The position numbers were made by a program, and so were the translations under genes. DNA of 64,000 bases, taken from contig OZ059900.1 of assembly GCA_964057225.1 (NCBI GenBank), positions 4,970,501 through 5,034,500 of the forward strand, written 5' to 3'. The DNA is from Auanema rhodensis (taxonomy: Eukaryota; Nematoda; Chromadorea; Rhabditida; Rhabditidae). Position 1 is the first letter of the stretch, and every line of letters starts with the position of its first letter. This document shows, one piece after another, positions 1-13,400 of the stretch. The notes under the pieces were generated by a model. It ran no database searches. It was not told the origin of the DNA and saw only the letters and a program-made list of their open reading frames with translations.

Positions 1-1237
1 AAAAAATTTTTTTTTGGACTTGGAAATTTTTTTTGGACTGTGAGCCATTCGCATGGCTTAATCCTTGAGGAAAACTACAGCGCTGACAGATTCAATCAAG
101 TTTAAAAAAAAAAATTTTTTTCAATTCAGATGTTGAAACTCTTTAAAAATGTGTGATAAATGTTTTGAGAGTATCGTGAAAACAAGTTGGAAAAAAATTT
201 TTTTTTGGACTGTGAGCCATTCGCATGGCTTAATCCTTGAGGAAAGCTACAGCGCTGACAGATTCAATCAAGTTTAAAAAAAAATTTTTTTTCAATTCAG
301 ATGTTGAAACTCTTTAAAAATGTGTAATAAATGTTTTGAGAGTATCGTGAAAACAAGTTGGAAAAAAATTTTTTTTTGGACTTGGAAATTTTTTTTGGAC
401 TGTGAGCCATTCGCATGGCTTAATCCTTGAGGAAAGCTACAGCGCTGACAGATTCAATCAAGTTTAAAAAAAAATTTTTTTTCAATTCAGATGTTGAAAC
501 TCTTTAAAAATGTGTAATAAATGTTTTGAGAGTATCGTGAAAACAAGTTGGAAAAAAACTTTTTTTTGGACTTGGAAATTTTTTTTGGACTGTGAGCCAT
601 TCGCATGGCTTAATCCTTGAGGAAAGCTACAGCGCTGACAGATTCAATCAAGTTTAAAAAAAAATTTTTTTTCAATTCAGATGTTGACACTCTTTGAAAA
701 TGTGTAATAAATGTTTTGAGAGTATCGTGAAAACAAGTTGGAAAAAAACTTTTTTTTGGACTTGGAAATTTTTTTTGGACTGTGAGCCATTCGCATGGCT
801 TAATCCTTGAGGAAAGCTACAGCGCTGACAGATTCAATCAAGTTTAAAAAAAAAAATTTTTTTCAATTCAGATGTTGAAACTCTTTAAAAATGTGTGATA
901 AATGTTTTGAGAGTATCGTGAAAACAAGTTGGAAAAAAATTTTTTTTTGGACTGTGAGCCATTCGCATGGCTTAATCCTTGAGGAAAGCTACAGCGCTGA
1001 CAGATTCAATCAAGTTTAAAAAAAAAATTTTTTTTCAATTCAGATGTTGAAACTCTTTAAAAATGTGTAATAAATGTTTTGAGAGTATCGTGAAAACAAG
1101 TTGGAAAAAAATTTTTTTTTGGACTGTGAGCCATTCGCATGGCTTAATCCTTGAGGAAAGCTACAGCGCTGACAGATTCAATCAAGTTTAAAAAAAAATT
1201 TTTTTTCAATTCAGATGTTGAAACTCTTTAAAAATGT
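1..1237. repeat. Left-edge segment, mainly haplotype A with a few B units
   Basis: Most units read GAAACTCTTTA; a few B units occur near 685 onward. GTGTGATAAATG replaces GTGTAATAAATG near 151 and 893, and GAGGAAAACTAC replaces GAGGAAAGCTAC near 65. The first ~280 bases match about 1277-1556, an offset of 1,276 bp, showing that the higher-order structure already extends past the left edge. No non-satellite sequence is present. Confidence 0.9.
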
Positions 1238-2737
1238 GTAATAAATGTTTTGAGAGTATCGTGAAAACAAGTTGGAAAAAAATTTTTTTTTGGACTTGGA
1301 AATTTTTTTTGGACTGTGAGCCATTCGCATGGCTTAATCCTTGAGGAAAACTACAGCGCTGACAGATTCAATCAAGTTTAAAAAAAAAAATTTTTTTCAA
1401 TTCAGATGTTGAAACTCTTTAAAAATGTGTGATAAATGTTTTGAGAGTATCGTGAAAACAAGTTGGAAAAAAATTTTTTTTTGGACTGTGAGCCATTCGC
1501 ATGGCTTAATCCTTGAGGAAAGCTACAGCGCTGACAGATTCAATCAAGTTTAAAAAAAAAACATTTTTTTTTTCAATTCAGATGTTGACACTCTTTGAAA
1601 ATGTGTAATAAATGTTTTGAGAGTATCGTGAAAACAAGTTGGAAAAAAATTTTTTTTTGGACTGTGAGCCATTCGCATGGCTTAATCCTTGAGGAAAGCT
1701 ACAGCGCTGACAGATTCAATCAAGTTTAAAAAAAAAACATTTTTTTTTTCAATTCAGATGTTGACACTCTTTGAAAATGTGTTATAAATGTTTTGAGAGT
1801 ATCGTGAAAACAAGTTGGAAAAAAACTTTTTTTTGGACTTGGAAATTTTTTTTTGACTGTGAGCCATTCGCATGGCTTAATCCTTGAGGAAAGCTACAGC
1901 GCTGACAGATTCAATCAAGTTTAAAAAAATTTTTTTTTCAATTCAGATGTTGACACTCATTGAAAATGTGTAATAAATGTTTTGAGAGTATCGTGAAAAC
2001 AAGTTGGAAAAAAATTTTTTTTTGGACTTGGAAATTTTTTTTGGACTGTGAGCCATTCGCATGGCTTAATCCTTGAGGAAAACTACAGCGCTGACAGATT
2101 CAATCAAGTTTAAAAAAAAAAATTTTTTTCAATTCAGATGTTGAAACTCTTTAAAAATGTGTGATAAATGTTTTGAGAGTATCGTGAAAACAAGTTGGAA
2201 AAAAATTTTTTTTTGGACTGTGAGCCATTCGCATGGCTTAATCCTTGAGGAAAGCTACAGCGCTGACAGATTCAATCAAGTTTAAAAAAAAAACATTTTT
2301 TTTTTCAATTCAGATGTTGACACTCTTTGAAAATGTGTAATAAATGTTTTGAGAGTATCGTGAAAACAAGTTGGAAAAAAATTTTTTTTTGGACTGTGAG
2401 CCATTCGCATGGCTTAATCCTTGAGGAAAGCTACAGCGCTGACAGATTCAATCAAGTTTAAAAAAAAAACATTTTTTTTTTCAATTCAGATGTTGACACT
2501 CTTTGAAAATGTGTTATAAATGTTTTGAGAGTATCGTGAAAACAAGTTGGAAAAAAACTTTTTTTTGGACTTGGAAATTTTTTTTTGACTGTGAGCCATT
2601 CGCATGGCTTAATCCTTGAGGAAAGCTACAGCGCTGACAGATTCAATCAAGTTTAAAAAAATTTTTTTTTCAATTCAGATGTTGACACTCATTGAAAATG
2701 TGTAATAAATGTTTTGAGAGTATCGTGAAAACAAGTT
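1238..2737. repeat. 732-bp higher-order unit in tandem duplication
   Basis: Four diagnostic sites recur at exactly 732 bp. These are GAGGAAAACTAC (1341 and 2073), GTGTGATAAA (1427 and 2159), the C inside the A/T tract (1562 and 2294) and CACTCATTG (1954 and 2686). The match breaks on the left near 1238, where A-type sequence faces the CATTG form. It breaks on the right near 2005/2737, where a long unit faces a short one. Each copy is four monomers, two long and two short. Confidence 0.92.
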
Positions 2738-5076
2738 GGAAAAAAACTTTTTTTTGGACTGTGAGCCATTCGCATGGCTTAATCCTTGAGGAAAGCTACA
2801 GCGCTGACAGATTCAATCAAGTTTAAAAAAAAATTTTTTTTCAATTCAGATGTTGACACTCTTTGAAAATGTGTAATAAATGTTTTGAGAGTATCGTGAA
2901 AACAAGTTGGAAAAAAACTTTTTTTTGGACTTGGAAATTTTTTTTGGACTGTGAGCCATTCGCATGGCTTAATCCTTGAGGAAAGCTACAGCGCTGACAG
3001 ATTCAATCAAGTTTAAAAAAAAATTTTTTTTCAATTCAGATGTTGACACTCTTTGAAAATGTGTTATAAATGTTTTGAGAGTATCGTGAAAACAAGTTGG
3101 AAAAAAACTTTTTTTTGGACTGTGAGCCATTCGCATGGCTTAATCCTTGAGGAAAGCTACAGCGCTGACAGATTCAATCAAGTTTAAAAAAAAAACATTT
3201 TTTTTTTCAATTCAGATGTTGACACTCTTTGAAAATGTGTTATAAATGTTTTGAGAGTATCGTGAAAACAAGTTGGAAAAAAACTTTTTTTTGGACTTGG
3301 AAATTTTTTTTTGACTGTGAGCCATTCGCATGGCTTAATCCTTGAGGAAAGCTACAGCGCTGACAGATTCAATCAAGTTTAAAAAAATTTTTTTTTCAAT
3401 TCAGATGTTGACACTCTTTGAAAATGTGTAATAAATGTTTTGAGAGTATCGTGAAAACAAGTTGGAAAAAAACTTTTTTTTGGACTTGGAAATTTTTTTG
3501 GACTGTGAGCCATTCGCATGGCTTAATCCTTGAGGAAAGCTACAGCGCTGACAGATTCAATCAAGTTTAAAAAAAAATTTTTTTTTCAATTCAGATGTTG
3601 AAACTCTTTAAAAATGTGTAATAAATGTTTTGAGAGTATCGTGAAAACAAGTTGGAAAAAAATTTTTTTTTGGACTGTGAGCCATTCGCATGGCTTAATC
3701 CTTGAGGAAAGCTACAGCGCTGACAGATTCAATCAAGTTTAAAAAAAAAACATTTTTTTTTTCAATTCAGATGTTGACACTCTTTGAAAATGTGTTATAA
3801 ATGTTTTGAGAGTATCGTGAAAACAAGTTGGAAAAAAACTTTTTTTTGGACTTGGAAATTTTTTTTTGACTGTGAGCCATTCGCATGGCTCAATCCTTGA
3901 GGAAAGCTACAGCGCTGACAGATTCAATCAAGTTTAAAAAAATTTTTTTTTCAATTCAGATGTTGACACTCATTGAAAATGTGTAATAAATGTTTTGAGA
4001 GTATCGTGAAAACAAGTTGGAAAAAAACTTTTTTTTGGACTTGGAAATTTTTTTGGACTGTGAGCCATTCGCATGGCTTAATCCTTGAGGAAAGCTACAG
4101 CGCTGACAGATTCAATCAAGTTTAAAAAAAATTTTTTTTCAATTCAAATGTTGACACTCTTTGAAAATGTGTAATAAATGTTTTGAGAGTATCGTGAAAA
4201 CAAGTTGGAAAAAAATTTTTTTTTGGACTGTGAGCCATTCGCATGGCTTAATCCTTGAGGAAAGCTACAGCGCTGACAGATTCAATCAAGTTTAAAAAAA
4301 AATTTTTTTTCAATTCAGATGTTGACACTCTTTGAAAATGTGTAATAAATGTTTTGAGAGTATCGTGAAAACAAGTTGGAAAAAAACTTTTTTTTGGACT
4401 TGGAAATTTTTTTTGGACTGTGAGCCATTCGCATGGCTTAATCCTTGAGGAAAGCTACAGCGCTGACAGATTCAATCAAGTTTAAAAAAAAATTTTTTTT
4501 CAATTCAGATGTTGACACTCTTTGAAAATGTGTTATAAATGTTTTGAGAGTATCGTGAAAACAAGTTGGAAAAAAACTTTTTTTTGGACTGTGAGCCATT
4601 CGCATGGCTTAATCCTTGAGGAAAGCTACAGCGCTGACAGATTCAATCAAGTTTAAAAAAAAAACATTTTTTTTTTCAATTCAGATGTTGACACTCTTTG
4701 AAAATGTGTTATAAATGTTTTGAGAGTATCGTGAAAACAAGTTGGAAAAAAACTTTTTTTTGGACTTGGAAATTTTTTTTGGACTGTGAGCCATTCGCAT
4801 GGCTTAATCCTTGAGGAAAGCTACAGCGCTGACAGATTCAATCAAGTTTAAAAAAAAATTTTTTTTCAATTCAGATGTTGACACTCTTTGAAAATGTGTT
4901 ATAAATGTTTTGAGAGTATCGTGAAAACAAGTTGGAAAAAAACTTTTTTTTGGACTGTGAGCCATTCGCATGGCTTAATCCTTGAGGAAAGCTACAGCGC
5001 TGACAGATTCAATCAAGTTTAAAAAAAAAACATTTTTTTTTTCAATTCAGATGTTGACACTCTTTGAAAATGTGTT
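2738..5076. repeat. Mainly B-type block with GTGTTATAAA and C-in-tract variants
   Basis: Most units are haplotype B, many with GTGTTATAAATG and with the A/T tract interrupted by a C (3196, 3751, 4665, near 5031). The pair 2470/2587 (C-in-tract, then TTTTTTTTTGACTG) recurs at 3196/3313, an offset of 726 bp. The C-in-tract sites at 3751 and 4665 are 914 bp apart, and this block is an older copy of the 915-bp unit at 6238-8068. The unit near 3888 has GGCTCAATCC, a variant otherwise confined to 32.8-46.2 kb. Confidence 0.88.
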
Positions 5077-6305
5077 ATAAATGTTTTGAGAGTATCGTGA
5101 AAACAAGTTGGAAAAAAACTTTTTTTTGGACTTGGAAATTTTTTTTGGACTGTGAGCCATTCGCATGGCTTAATCCTTGAAGAAAGCTACAGCGCTGACA
5201 GATTCAATCAAGTTTAAAAAAAAAATTTTTTTTTCAATTCAGATGTTGAAACTCTTTAAAAATGTGTAAAAAATGTTTTGAGAGTATCGTGAAAACAAGT
5301 TGGAAAAAAAATTTTTTTTGGACTGTGAGCCATTCGCATGGCTTAATCCTTGAAGAAAGCTACAGAGCTGACAGATTCAATCAAGTTTAAAAAAAAAAAT
5401 TTTTTTTTCAATTCAGATGTTGAAACTCTTTAAAAATGTGTAATAAATCTTTTGAGAGTATCGTGAAAACAAGTTGGAAAAAAACTTTTTTTTGGACTTA
5501 GAAATTTTTTTTGGACTGTGAGCCATTCGCATGGCTTAATCCTTGAGGAAAGCTACAGCGCTGACAGATTCAATCAAGTTTAAAAAAAAATTTTTTTTCA
5601 ATTCAGATGTTGACACTCTTTGAAAATGTGTAATAAATGTTTTGAGAGTATCGTGAAAACAAGTTGGAAAAAAATTTTTTTTGGACTGTGAGCCATTCGC
5701 ATGGCTTAATCCTTGAGGAAAGCTACAGCGCTCACGGATTCAATCAAGTTTAAAAAAAAATTTTTTTTCAATTCAGATGTTGAAACTCTTTAAAAATGTG
5801 TAATAAATGTTTTGAGAGTATCGTGAAAACAAGTTGGAAAAAAACTTTTTTTTGGACTTGGAAATTTTTTTTGGACTGTGAGCCATTCGCATGGCTTAAT
5901 CCTTGAAGAAAGCTACAGCGCTGACAGATTCAATCAAGTTTAAAAAAAAAATTTTTTTTTCAATTCAGATGTTGAAACTCTTTAAAAATGTGTAAAAAAT
6001 GTTTTGAGAGTATCGTGAAAACAAGTTGGAAAAAAAATTTTTTTTGGACTGTGAGCCATTCGCATGGCTTAATCCTTGAAGAAAGCTACAGAGCTGACAG
6101 ATTCAATCAAGTTTAAAAAAAAAATTTTTTTTTCAATTCAGATGTTGAAACTCTTTAAAAATGTGTAATAAATCTTTTGAGAGTATCGTGAAAACAAGTT
6201 GGAAAAAAACTTTTTTTTGGACTTAGAAATTTTTTTTGGACTGTGAGCCATTCGCATGGCTTAATCCTTGAGGAAAGCTACAGCGCTGACAGATTCAATC
6301 AAGTT
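5077..6305. repeat. 1.23-kb segment with an internal 726-bp duplication; near-copy at 8587-9815
   Basis: ACAGAGCTGAC occurs at 5361 and 6087 (726 bp apart), together with CCTTGAAGAAAG and AATCTTTTGAG, so this segment is itself a doubled four-monomer unit. The complete segment recurs at 8587-9815 at an offset of 3,510 bp. One clear difference is GCTCACGG near 5731 versus GCTGACGG near 9241. Three of these variants travelling together makes independent origin unlikely. Confidence 0.9.
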
Positions 6306-8068
6306 TAAAAAAAAAACATTTTTTTTTTCAATTCAGATGTTGACACTCTTTGAAAATGTGTTATAAATGTTTTGAGAGTATCGTGAAAACAAGTTGGAAA
6401 AAAACTTTTTTTTGGACTTGGAAATTTTTTTTTGACTGTGAGCCATTCGCATGGCTTAATCCTTGAGGAAAGCTACAGCGCTGACAGATTCAATCAAGTT
6501 TAAAAAAATTTTTTTTTCAATTCAGATGTTGACACTCATTGAAAATGTGTAATAAATGTTTTGAGAGTATCGTGAAAACAAGTTGGAAAAAAACTTTTTT
6601 TTGGACTTGGAAATTTTTTTGGACTGTGAGCCATTCGCATGGCTTAATCCTTGAGGAAAGCTACAGCGCTGACAGATTCAATCAAGTTTAAAAAAAAATT
6701 TTTTTTCAATTCAAATGTTGACACTCTTTGAAAATGTGTAATAAATGTTTTGAGAGTATCGTGAAAACAAGTTGGAAAAAAATTTTTTTTTGGACTGTGA
6801 GCCATTCGCATGGCTTAATCCTTGAGGAAAGCTACAGCGCTGACAGATTCAATCAAGTTTAAAAAAAAATTTTTTTTCAATTCAGATGTTGACACTCTTT
6901 GAAAATGTGTAATAAATGTTTTGAGAGTATCGTGAAAACAAGTTGGAAAAAAACTTTTTTTTGGACTTGGAAATTTTTTTTGGACTGTGAGCCATTCGCA
7001 TGGCTTAATCCTTGAGGAAAGCTACAGCGCTGACAGATTCAATCAAGTTTAAAAAAAAATTTTTTTTCAATTCAGATGTTGACACTCTTTGAAAATGTGT
7101 TATAAATGTTTTGAGAGTATCGTGAAAACAAGTTGGAAAAAAACTTTTTTTTGGACTGTGAGCCATTCGCATGGCTTAATCCTTGAGGAAAGCTACAGCG
7201 CTGACAGATTCAATCAAGTTTAAAAAAAAAACATTTTTTTTTTCAATTCAGATGTTGACACTCTTTGAAAATGTGTTATAAATGTTTTGAGAGTATCGTG
7301 AAAACAAGTTGGAAAAAAACTTTTTTTTGGACTTGGAAATTTTTTTTTGACTGTGAGCCATTCGCATGGCTTAATCCTTGAGGAAAGCTACAGCGCTGAC
7401 AGATTCAATCAAGTTTAAAAAAATTTTTTTTTCAATTCAGATGTTGACACTCATTGAAAATGTGTAATAAATGTTTTGAGAGTATCGTGAAAACAAGTTG
7501 GAAAAAAACTTTTTTTTGGACTTGGAAATTTTTTTGGACTGTGAGCCATTCGCATGGCTTAATCCTTGAGGAAAGCTACAGCGCTGACAGATTCAATCAA
7601 GTTTAAAAAAAAATTTTTTTTCAATTCAAATGTTGACACTCTTTGAAAATGTGTAATAAATGTTTTGAGAGTATCGTGAAAACAAGTTGGAAAAAAATTT
7701 TTTTTTGGACTGTGAGCCATTCGCATGGCTTAATCCTTGAGGAAAGCTACAGCGCTGACAGATTCAATCAAGTTTAAAAAAAAATTTTTTTTCAATTCAG
7801 ATGTTGACACTCTTTGAAAATGTGTAATAAATGTTTTGAGAGTATCGTGAAAACAAGTTGGAAAAAAACTTTTTTTTGGACTTGGAAATTTTTTTTGGAC
7901 TGTGAGCCATTCGCATGGCTTAATCCTTGAGGAAAGCTACAGCGCTGACAGATTCAATCAAGTTTAAAAAAAAATTTTTTTTCAATTCAGATGTTGACAC
8001 TCTTTGAAAATGTGTTATAAATGTTTTGAGAGTATCGTGAAAACAAGTTGGAAAAAAACTTTTTTTTG
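6238..8068. repeat. 915-bp higher-order unit, two adjacent copies
   Basis: Paired landmarks at 915 bp are the C-in-tract (6317 and 7232), TTTTTTTGACTG (6434 and 7349), a seven-T spacer (6603 and 7518) and TCAAATGTTG (6711 and 7626). The copies abut near 7153 and appear almost identical. The composition is five monomers, about three long and two short. A related copy begins near 3670. Confidence 0.92.
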
Positions 8069-8586
8069 GACTTGGAAATTTTTTTTGGACTGTGAGCCAT
8101 TCGCATGGCTTAATCCTTGAGGAAAGCTACAGCGCTGACAGATTCAATCAAGTTTAAAAAAAAATTTTTTTTCAATTCAGATGTTGACACTCATTGAAAA
8201 TGTGTAATAAATGTTTTGAGAGTATCGTGAAAACAAGTTGGAAAAAAAATTTTTTTTGGACTTGGAAATTTTTTTTGGTCTGTGAGCCATTCGCATCGCT
8301 TAATCGTTGAGGAAAGCTACAGCGCTGACAGATTCAATCAAGTTTAAAAAAAAATTTTTTTTCAATTCAGATGTTGACACTCTTTGAAAATGTGTAATAA
8401 ATGTTTTGAGAGTATCGTGAAAACAAGTTGGAAAAAAACTTTTTTTTGGACTTGGAAATTTTTTTTGGACTGTGAGCCATTCGCATGGCTTAATCCTTGA
8501 GGAAAGCTACAGCGCTGACGGATTCAATCAAGTTTAAAAAAAAATTTTTTTTCAATTCAGATGTTGAAACTCTTTAAAAATGTGTA

Positions 8587-9815
8587 ATAAATGTTTTGAG
8601 AGTATCGTGAAAACAAGTTGGAAAAAAACTTTTTTTTGGACTTGGAAATTTTTTTTGGACTGTGAGCCATTCGCATGGCTTAATCCTTGAAGAAAGCTAC
8701 AGCGCTGACAGATTCAATCAAGTTTAAAAAAAAAATTTTTTTTTCAATTCAGATGTTGAAACTCTTTAAAAATGTGTAAAAAATGTTTTGAGAGTATCGT
8801 GAAAACAAGTTGGAAAAAAAATTTTTTTTGGACTGTGAGCCATTCGCATGGCTTAATCCTTGAAGAAAGCTACAGAGCTGACAGATTCAATCAAGTTTAA
8901 AAAAAAAAATTTTTTTTTCAATTCAGATGTTGAAACTCTTTAAAAATGTGTAATAAATCTTTTGAGAGTATCGTGAAAACAAGTTGGAAAAAAACTTTTT
9001 TTTGGACTTAGAAATTTTTTTTGGACTGTGAGCCATTCGCATGGCTTAATCCTTGAGGAAAGCTACAGCGCTGACAGATTCAATCAAGTTTAAAAAAAAA
9101 TTTTTTTTCAATTCAGATGTTGACACTCTTTGAAAATGTGTAATAAATGTTTTGAGAGTATCGTGAAAACAAGTTGGAAAAAAATTTTTTTTGGACTGTG
9201 AGCCATTCGCATGGCTTAATCCTTGAGGAAAGCTACAGCGCTGACGGATTCAATCAAGTTTAAAAAAAAATTTTTTTTCAATTCAGATGTTGAAACTCTT
9301 TAAAAATGTGTAATAAATGTTTTGAGAGTATCGTGAAAACAAGTTGGAAAAAAACTTTTTTTTGGACTTGGAAATTTTTTTTGGACTGTGAGCCATTCGC
9401 ATGGCTTAATCCTTGAAGAAAGCTACAGCGCTGACAGATTCAATCAAGTTTAAAAAAAAAATTTTTTTTTCAATTCAGATGTTGAAACTCTTTAAAAATG
9501 TGTAAAAAATGTTTTGAGAGTATCGTGAAAACAAGTTGGAAAAAAAATTTTTTTTGGACTGTGAGCCATTCGCATGGCTTAATCCTTGAAGAAAGCTACA
9601 GAGCTGACAGATTCAATCAAGTTTAAAAAAAAAAATTTTTTTTTCAATTCAGATGTTGAAACTCTTTAAAAATGTGTAATAAATCTTTTGAGAGTATCGT
9701 GAAAACAAGTTGGAAAAAAACTTTTTTTTGGACTTAGAAATTTTTTTTGGACTGTGAGCCATTCGCATGGCTTAATCCTTGAGGAAAGCTACAGCGCTGA
9801 CAGATTCAATCAAGT
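8587..9815. repeat. Second copy of the 1.23-kb segment
   Basis: This matches 5077-6305 at an offset of 3,510 bp, including the internal 726-bp doubling (ACAGAGCTGAC at 8871 and 9597). Just upstream, the unit near 8278-8310 is unusual: GGTCTGTGAG, CATCGCTTAATCG and a broken dyad. Confidence 0.9.
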
Positions 9816-10444
9816 TTAAAAAAAAATTTTTTTTCAATTCAGATGTTGACACTCTTTGAAAATGTGTAATAAATGTTTTGAGAGTATCGTGAAAACAAGT
9901 TGGAAAAAAATTTTTTTTTGGACTTGGAAATTTTTTTTGGACTGTGAGCCTTTTGCATGGCTTAATCCTTGAGGAAAGCTACAGCGCTGACAGATTCAAT
10001 CAAGTTTAAAAAAAAATTTTTTTTCAATTCAAATGTTGACACTCTTTGAAAATGTGTAATAAATGTTTTGAGAGTATCGTGAAAACAAGTTGGAAAAAAA
10101 CTTTTTTTTGGACTTGGAAATTTTTTTTGGACTGTGAGCCATTCGCATGGCTTAATCCTTGAGGAAAGCTACAGCGCTGACAGATTCAATCAAGTTTAAA
10201 AAAAAATTTTTTTTCAATTCAGATGTTGACACTCTTTGAAAATGTGTAATAAATGTTTTGAGAGTATCGTGAAAACAAGTTGGAAAAAAACTTTTTTTTG
10301 GACTTGGAAATTTTTTTTGGACTGTGAGCCATTCGCATGGCTTAATCCTTGAGGAAAGCTACAGCGCTGACAGATTCAATCAAGTTTAAAAAAAAAAATT
10401 TTTTTTTCAATTCAGATGTTGAAACTCTTTAAAAATGTGTAAAA
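9816..10444. repeat. Short connecting block of long monomers
   Basis: B-type 190-bp units predominate. One has GCCTTTTGCATGG at about 9949, a dyad-altering variant that next appears only at 32.6 kb. The following unit has CAAATGTTGACAC near 10030. No non-satellite sequence is present. Confidence 0.85.
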
Positions 10445-13400
10445 AATGTTTTGAGAGTATCGTGAAAACAAGTTGGAAAAAAACTTTTTTTTGGACTTGG
10501 AAATTTTTTTTGGACTGTGAGCCATTCGCATGGCTTAATCCTTGAGGAAAGCTACAGCGCTGACAGATTCAATCAAGTTTTAAAAAAAAAAATTTTTTTT
10601 CAATTCAGATGTTGAAACTCTTTAAAAATGTGTAATAAATCTTTTGAGAGTATCGTGAAAACAAGTTGGAAAAAAACTTTTTTTTGGACTTGGAAATTTT
10701 TTTTGGACTGTGAGCCATTCGCATGGCTTAATCCTTGAGGAAAGCTACAGCGCTGACAGATTCAATCAAGTTTAAAAAAAAAATTTTTTTTCAATTCAGA
10801 TGTTGAAACTCTTTAAAAATGTGTAATAAATGTTTTGAGAGTATCGTGAAAACAAGTTGGAAAAAAATTTTTTTTTGGACTGTGAGCCATTCGCATGGCT
10901 TAATCCTTGAGGAAAGCTACAGCGCTGACAGATTCAATCAAGTTTAAAAAAAAATTTTTTTTCAATTCAGATGTTGAAACTCTTTAAAAATGTGTAATAA
11001 ATGTTTTGAGAGTATCGTGAAAACAAGTTGGAAAAAAACTTTTTTTTGGACTTGGAAATTTTTTTTGGACTGTGAGCCATTCGCATGGCTTAATCCTTGA
11101 GGAAAGCTACAGCGCTGACAGATTCAATCAAGTTTAAAAAAAAATTTTTTTTCAATTCAGATGTTGACACTCTTTGAAAATGTGTAATAAATGTTTTGAG
11201 AGTATCGTGAAAACAAGTTGGAAAAAAATTTTTTTTTGGACTGTGAGTCATTCGCATGGCTTAATCCTTGAGGAAAGCTACAGCGCTGACAGATTCAATC
11301 AAGTTTAAAAAAAAATTTTTTTTCAATTCAGATGTTGACACTCTTTGAAAATGTGTAATAAATGTTTTGAGAGTATCGTGAAAACAAGTTGGAAAAAAAC
11401 TTTTTTTTGGACTTGGAAATTTTTTTTGGACTGTGAGCCATTCGCATGGCTTAATCCTTGAGGAAAGCTACAGCGCTGACAGATTCAATCAAGTTTAAAA
11501 AAAAAAATTTTTTTTTCAATTCAGATGTTGACACTCTTTGAAAATGTGTAATAAATGTTTTGAGAGTATCGTGAAAACAAGTTGGAAAAAAACTTTTTTT
11601 TGGACTTGGAAATTTTTTTTGGACTGTGAGCCATTCGCATGGCTTAATCCTTGAGGAAAGCTACAGCGCTGACAGATTCAATCAAGTTTTTAAAAAAAAA
11701 ATTTTTTTTCAATTCAGATGTTGAAACTCTTTAAAAATGTGTAATAAATCTTTTGAGAGTATCGTGAAAACAAGTTGGAAAAAAACTTTTTTTTGGACTT
11801 GGAAATTTTTTTTGGACTGTGAGCCATTCGCATGGCTTAATCCTTGAGGAAAGCTACAGCGCTGACAGATTCAATCAAGTTTAAAAAAAAAATTTTTTTT
11901 CAATTCAGATGTTGAAACTCTTTAAAAATGTGTAATAAATGTTTTGAGAGTATCGTGAAAACAAGTTGGAAAAAAATTTTTTTTTGGACTGTGAGCCATT
12001 CGCATGGCTTAATCCTTGAGGAAAGCTACAGCGCTGACAGATTCAATCAAGTTTAAAAAAAAATTTTTTTTCAATTCAGATGTTGAAACTCTTTAAAAAT
12101 GTGTAATAAATGTTTTGAGAGTATCGTGAAAACAAGTTGGAAAAAAACTTTTTTTTGGACTTGGAAATTTTTTTTGGACTGTGAGCCATTCGCATGGCTT
12201 AATCCTTGAGGAAAGCTACAGCGCTGACAGATTCAATCAAGTTTAAAAAAAAATTTTTTTTCAATTCAGATGTTGACACTCTTTGAAAATGTGTAATAAA
12301 TGTTTTGAGAGTATCGTGAAAACAAGTTGGAAAAAAATTTTTTTTTGGACTGTGAGTCATTCGCATGGCTTAATCCTTGAGGAAAGCTACAGCGCTGACA
12401 GATTCAATCAAGTTTAAAAAAAAATTTTTTTTCAATTCAGATGTTGACACTCTTTGAAAATGTGTAATAAATGTTTTGAGAGTATCGTGAAAACAAGTTG
12501 GAAAAAAACTTTTTTTTGGACTTGGAAATTTTTTTTGGACTGTGAGCCATTCGCATGGCTTAATCCTTGAGGAAAGCTACAGCGCTGACAGATTCAATCA
12601 AGTTTAAAAAAAAAAATTTTTTTTTCAATTCAGATGTTGACACTCTTTGAAAATGTGTAATAAATGTTTTGAGAGTATCGTGAAAACAAGTTGGAAAAAA
12701 ACTTTTTTTTGGACTTGGAAATTTTTTTTGGACTGTGAGCCATTCGCATGGCTTAATCCTTGAGGAAAGCTACAGCGCTGACAGATTCAATCAAGTTTTT
12801 AAAAAAAAAATTTTTTTTCAATTCAGATGTTAAAACTCTTTAAAAATGTGTAATAAATCTTTTGAGAGTATCGTGAAAACAAGTTGGAAAAAAACTTTTT
12901 TTTGGACTTGGAAATTTTTTTTGGACTGTGAGCCATTCGCATGGCTTAATCCTTGAGGAAAGCTACAGCGCTGACAGATTCAATCAAGTTTAAAAAAAAA
13001 ATTTTTTTTCAATTCAGATGTTGAAACTCTTTAAAAATGTGTAATAAATGTTTTGAGAGTATCGTGAAAACAAGTTGGAAAAAAATTTTTTTTTGGACTG
13101 TGAGCCATTCGCATGGCTTAATCCTTGAGGAAAGCTACAGCGCTGACAGATTCAATCAAGTTTAAAAAAAAATTTTTTTTCAATTCAGATGTTGAAACTC
13201 TTTAAAAATGTGTAATAAATGTTTTGAGAGTATCGTGAAAACAAGTTGGAAAAAAAATTTTTTTTGGACTTGGAAATTTTTTTTGGACTGTGAGCCATTC
13301 GCATGGCTTAATCCTTGAGGAAAGCTACAGCTCTGACAGATTCAATCAAGTTTAAAAAAAAATTTTTTTTCAATTCAGATGTTGACACTCTTTGAAAATG

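Noticed and set aside
1720-8040. TATA box created by GTGTTATAAATG units
   Set aside because: TATAAA arises from a single substitution shared by duplication in one zone of the array. No initiator, downstream gene or conservation supports a promoter.
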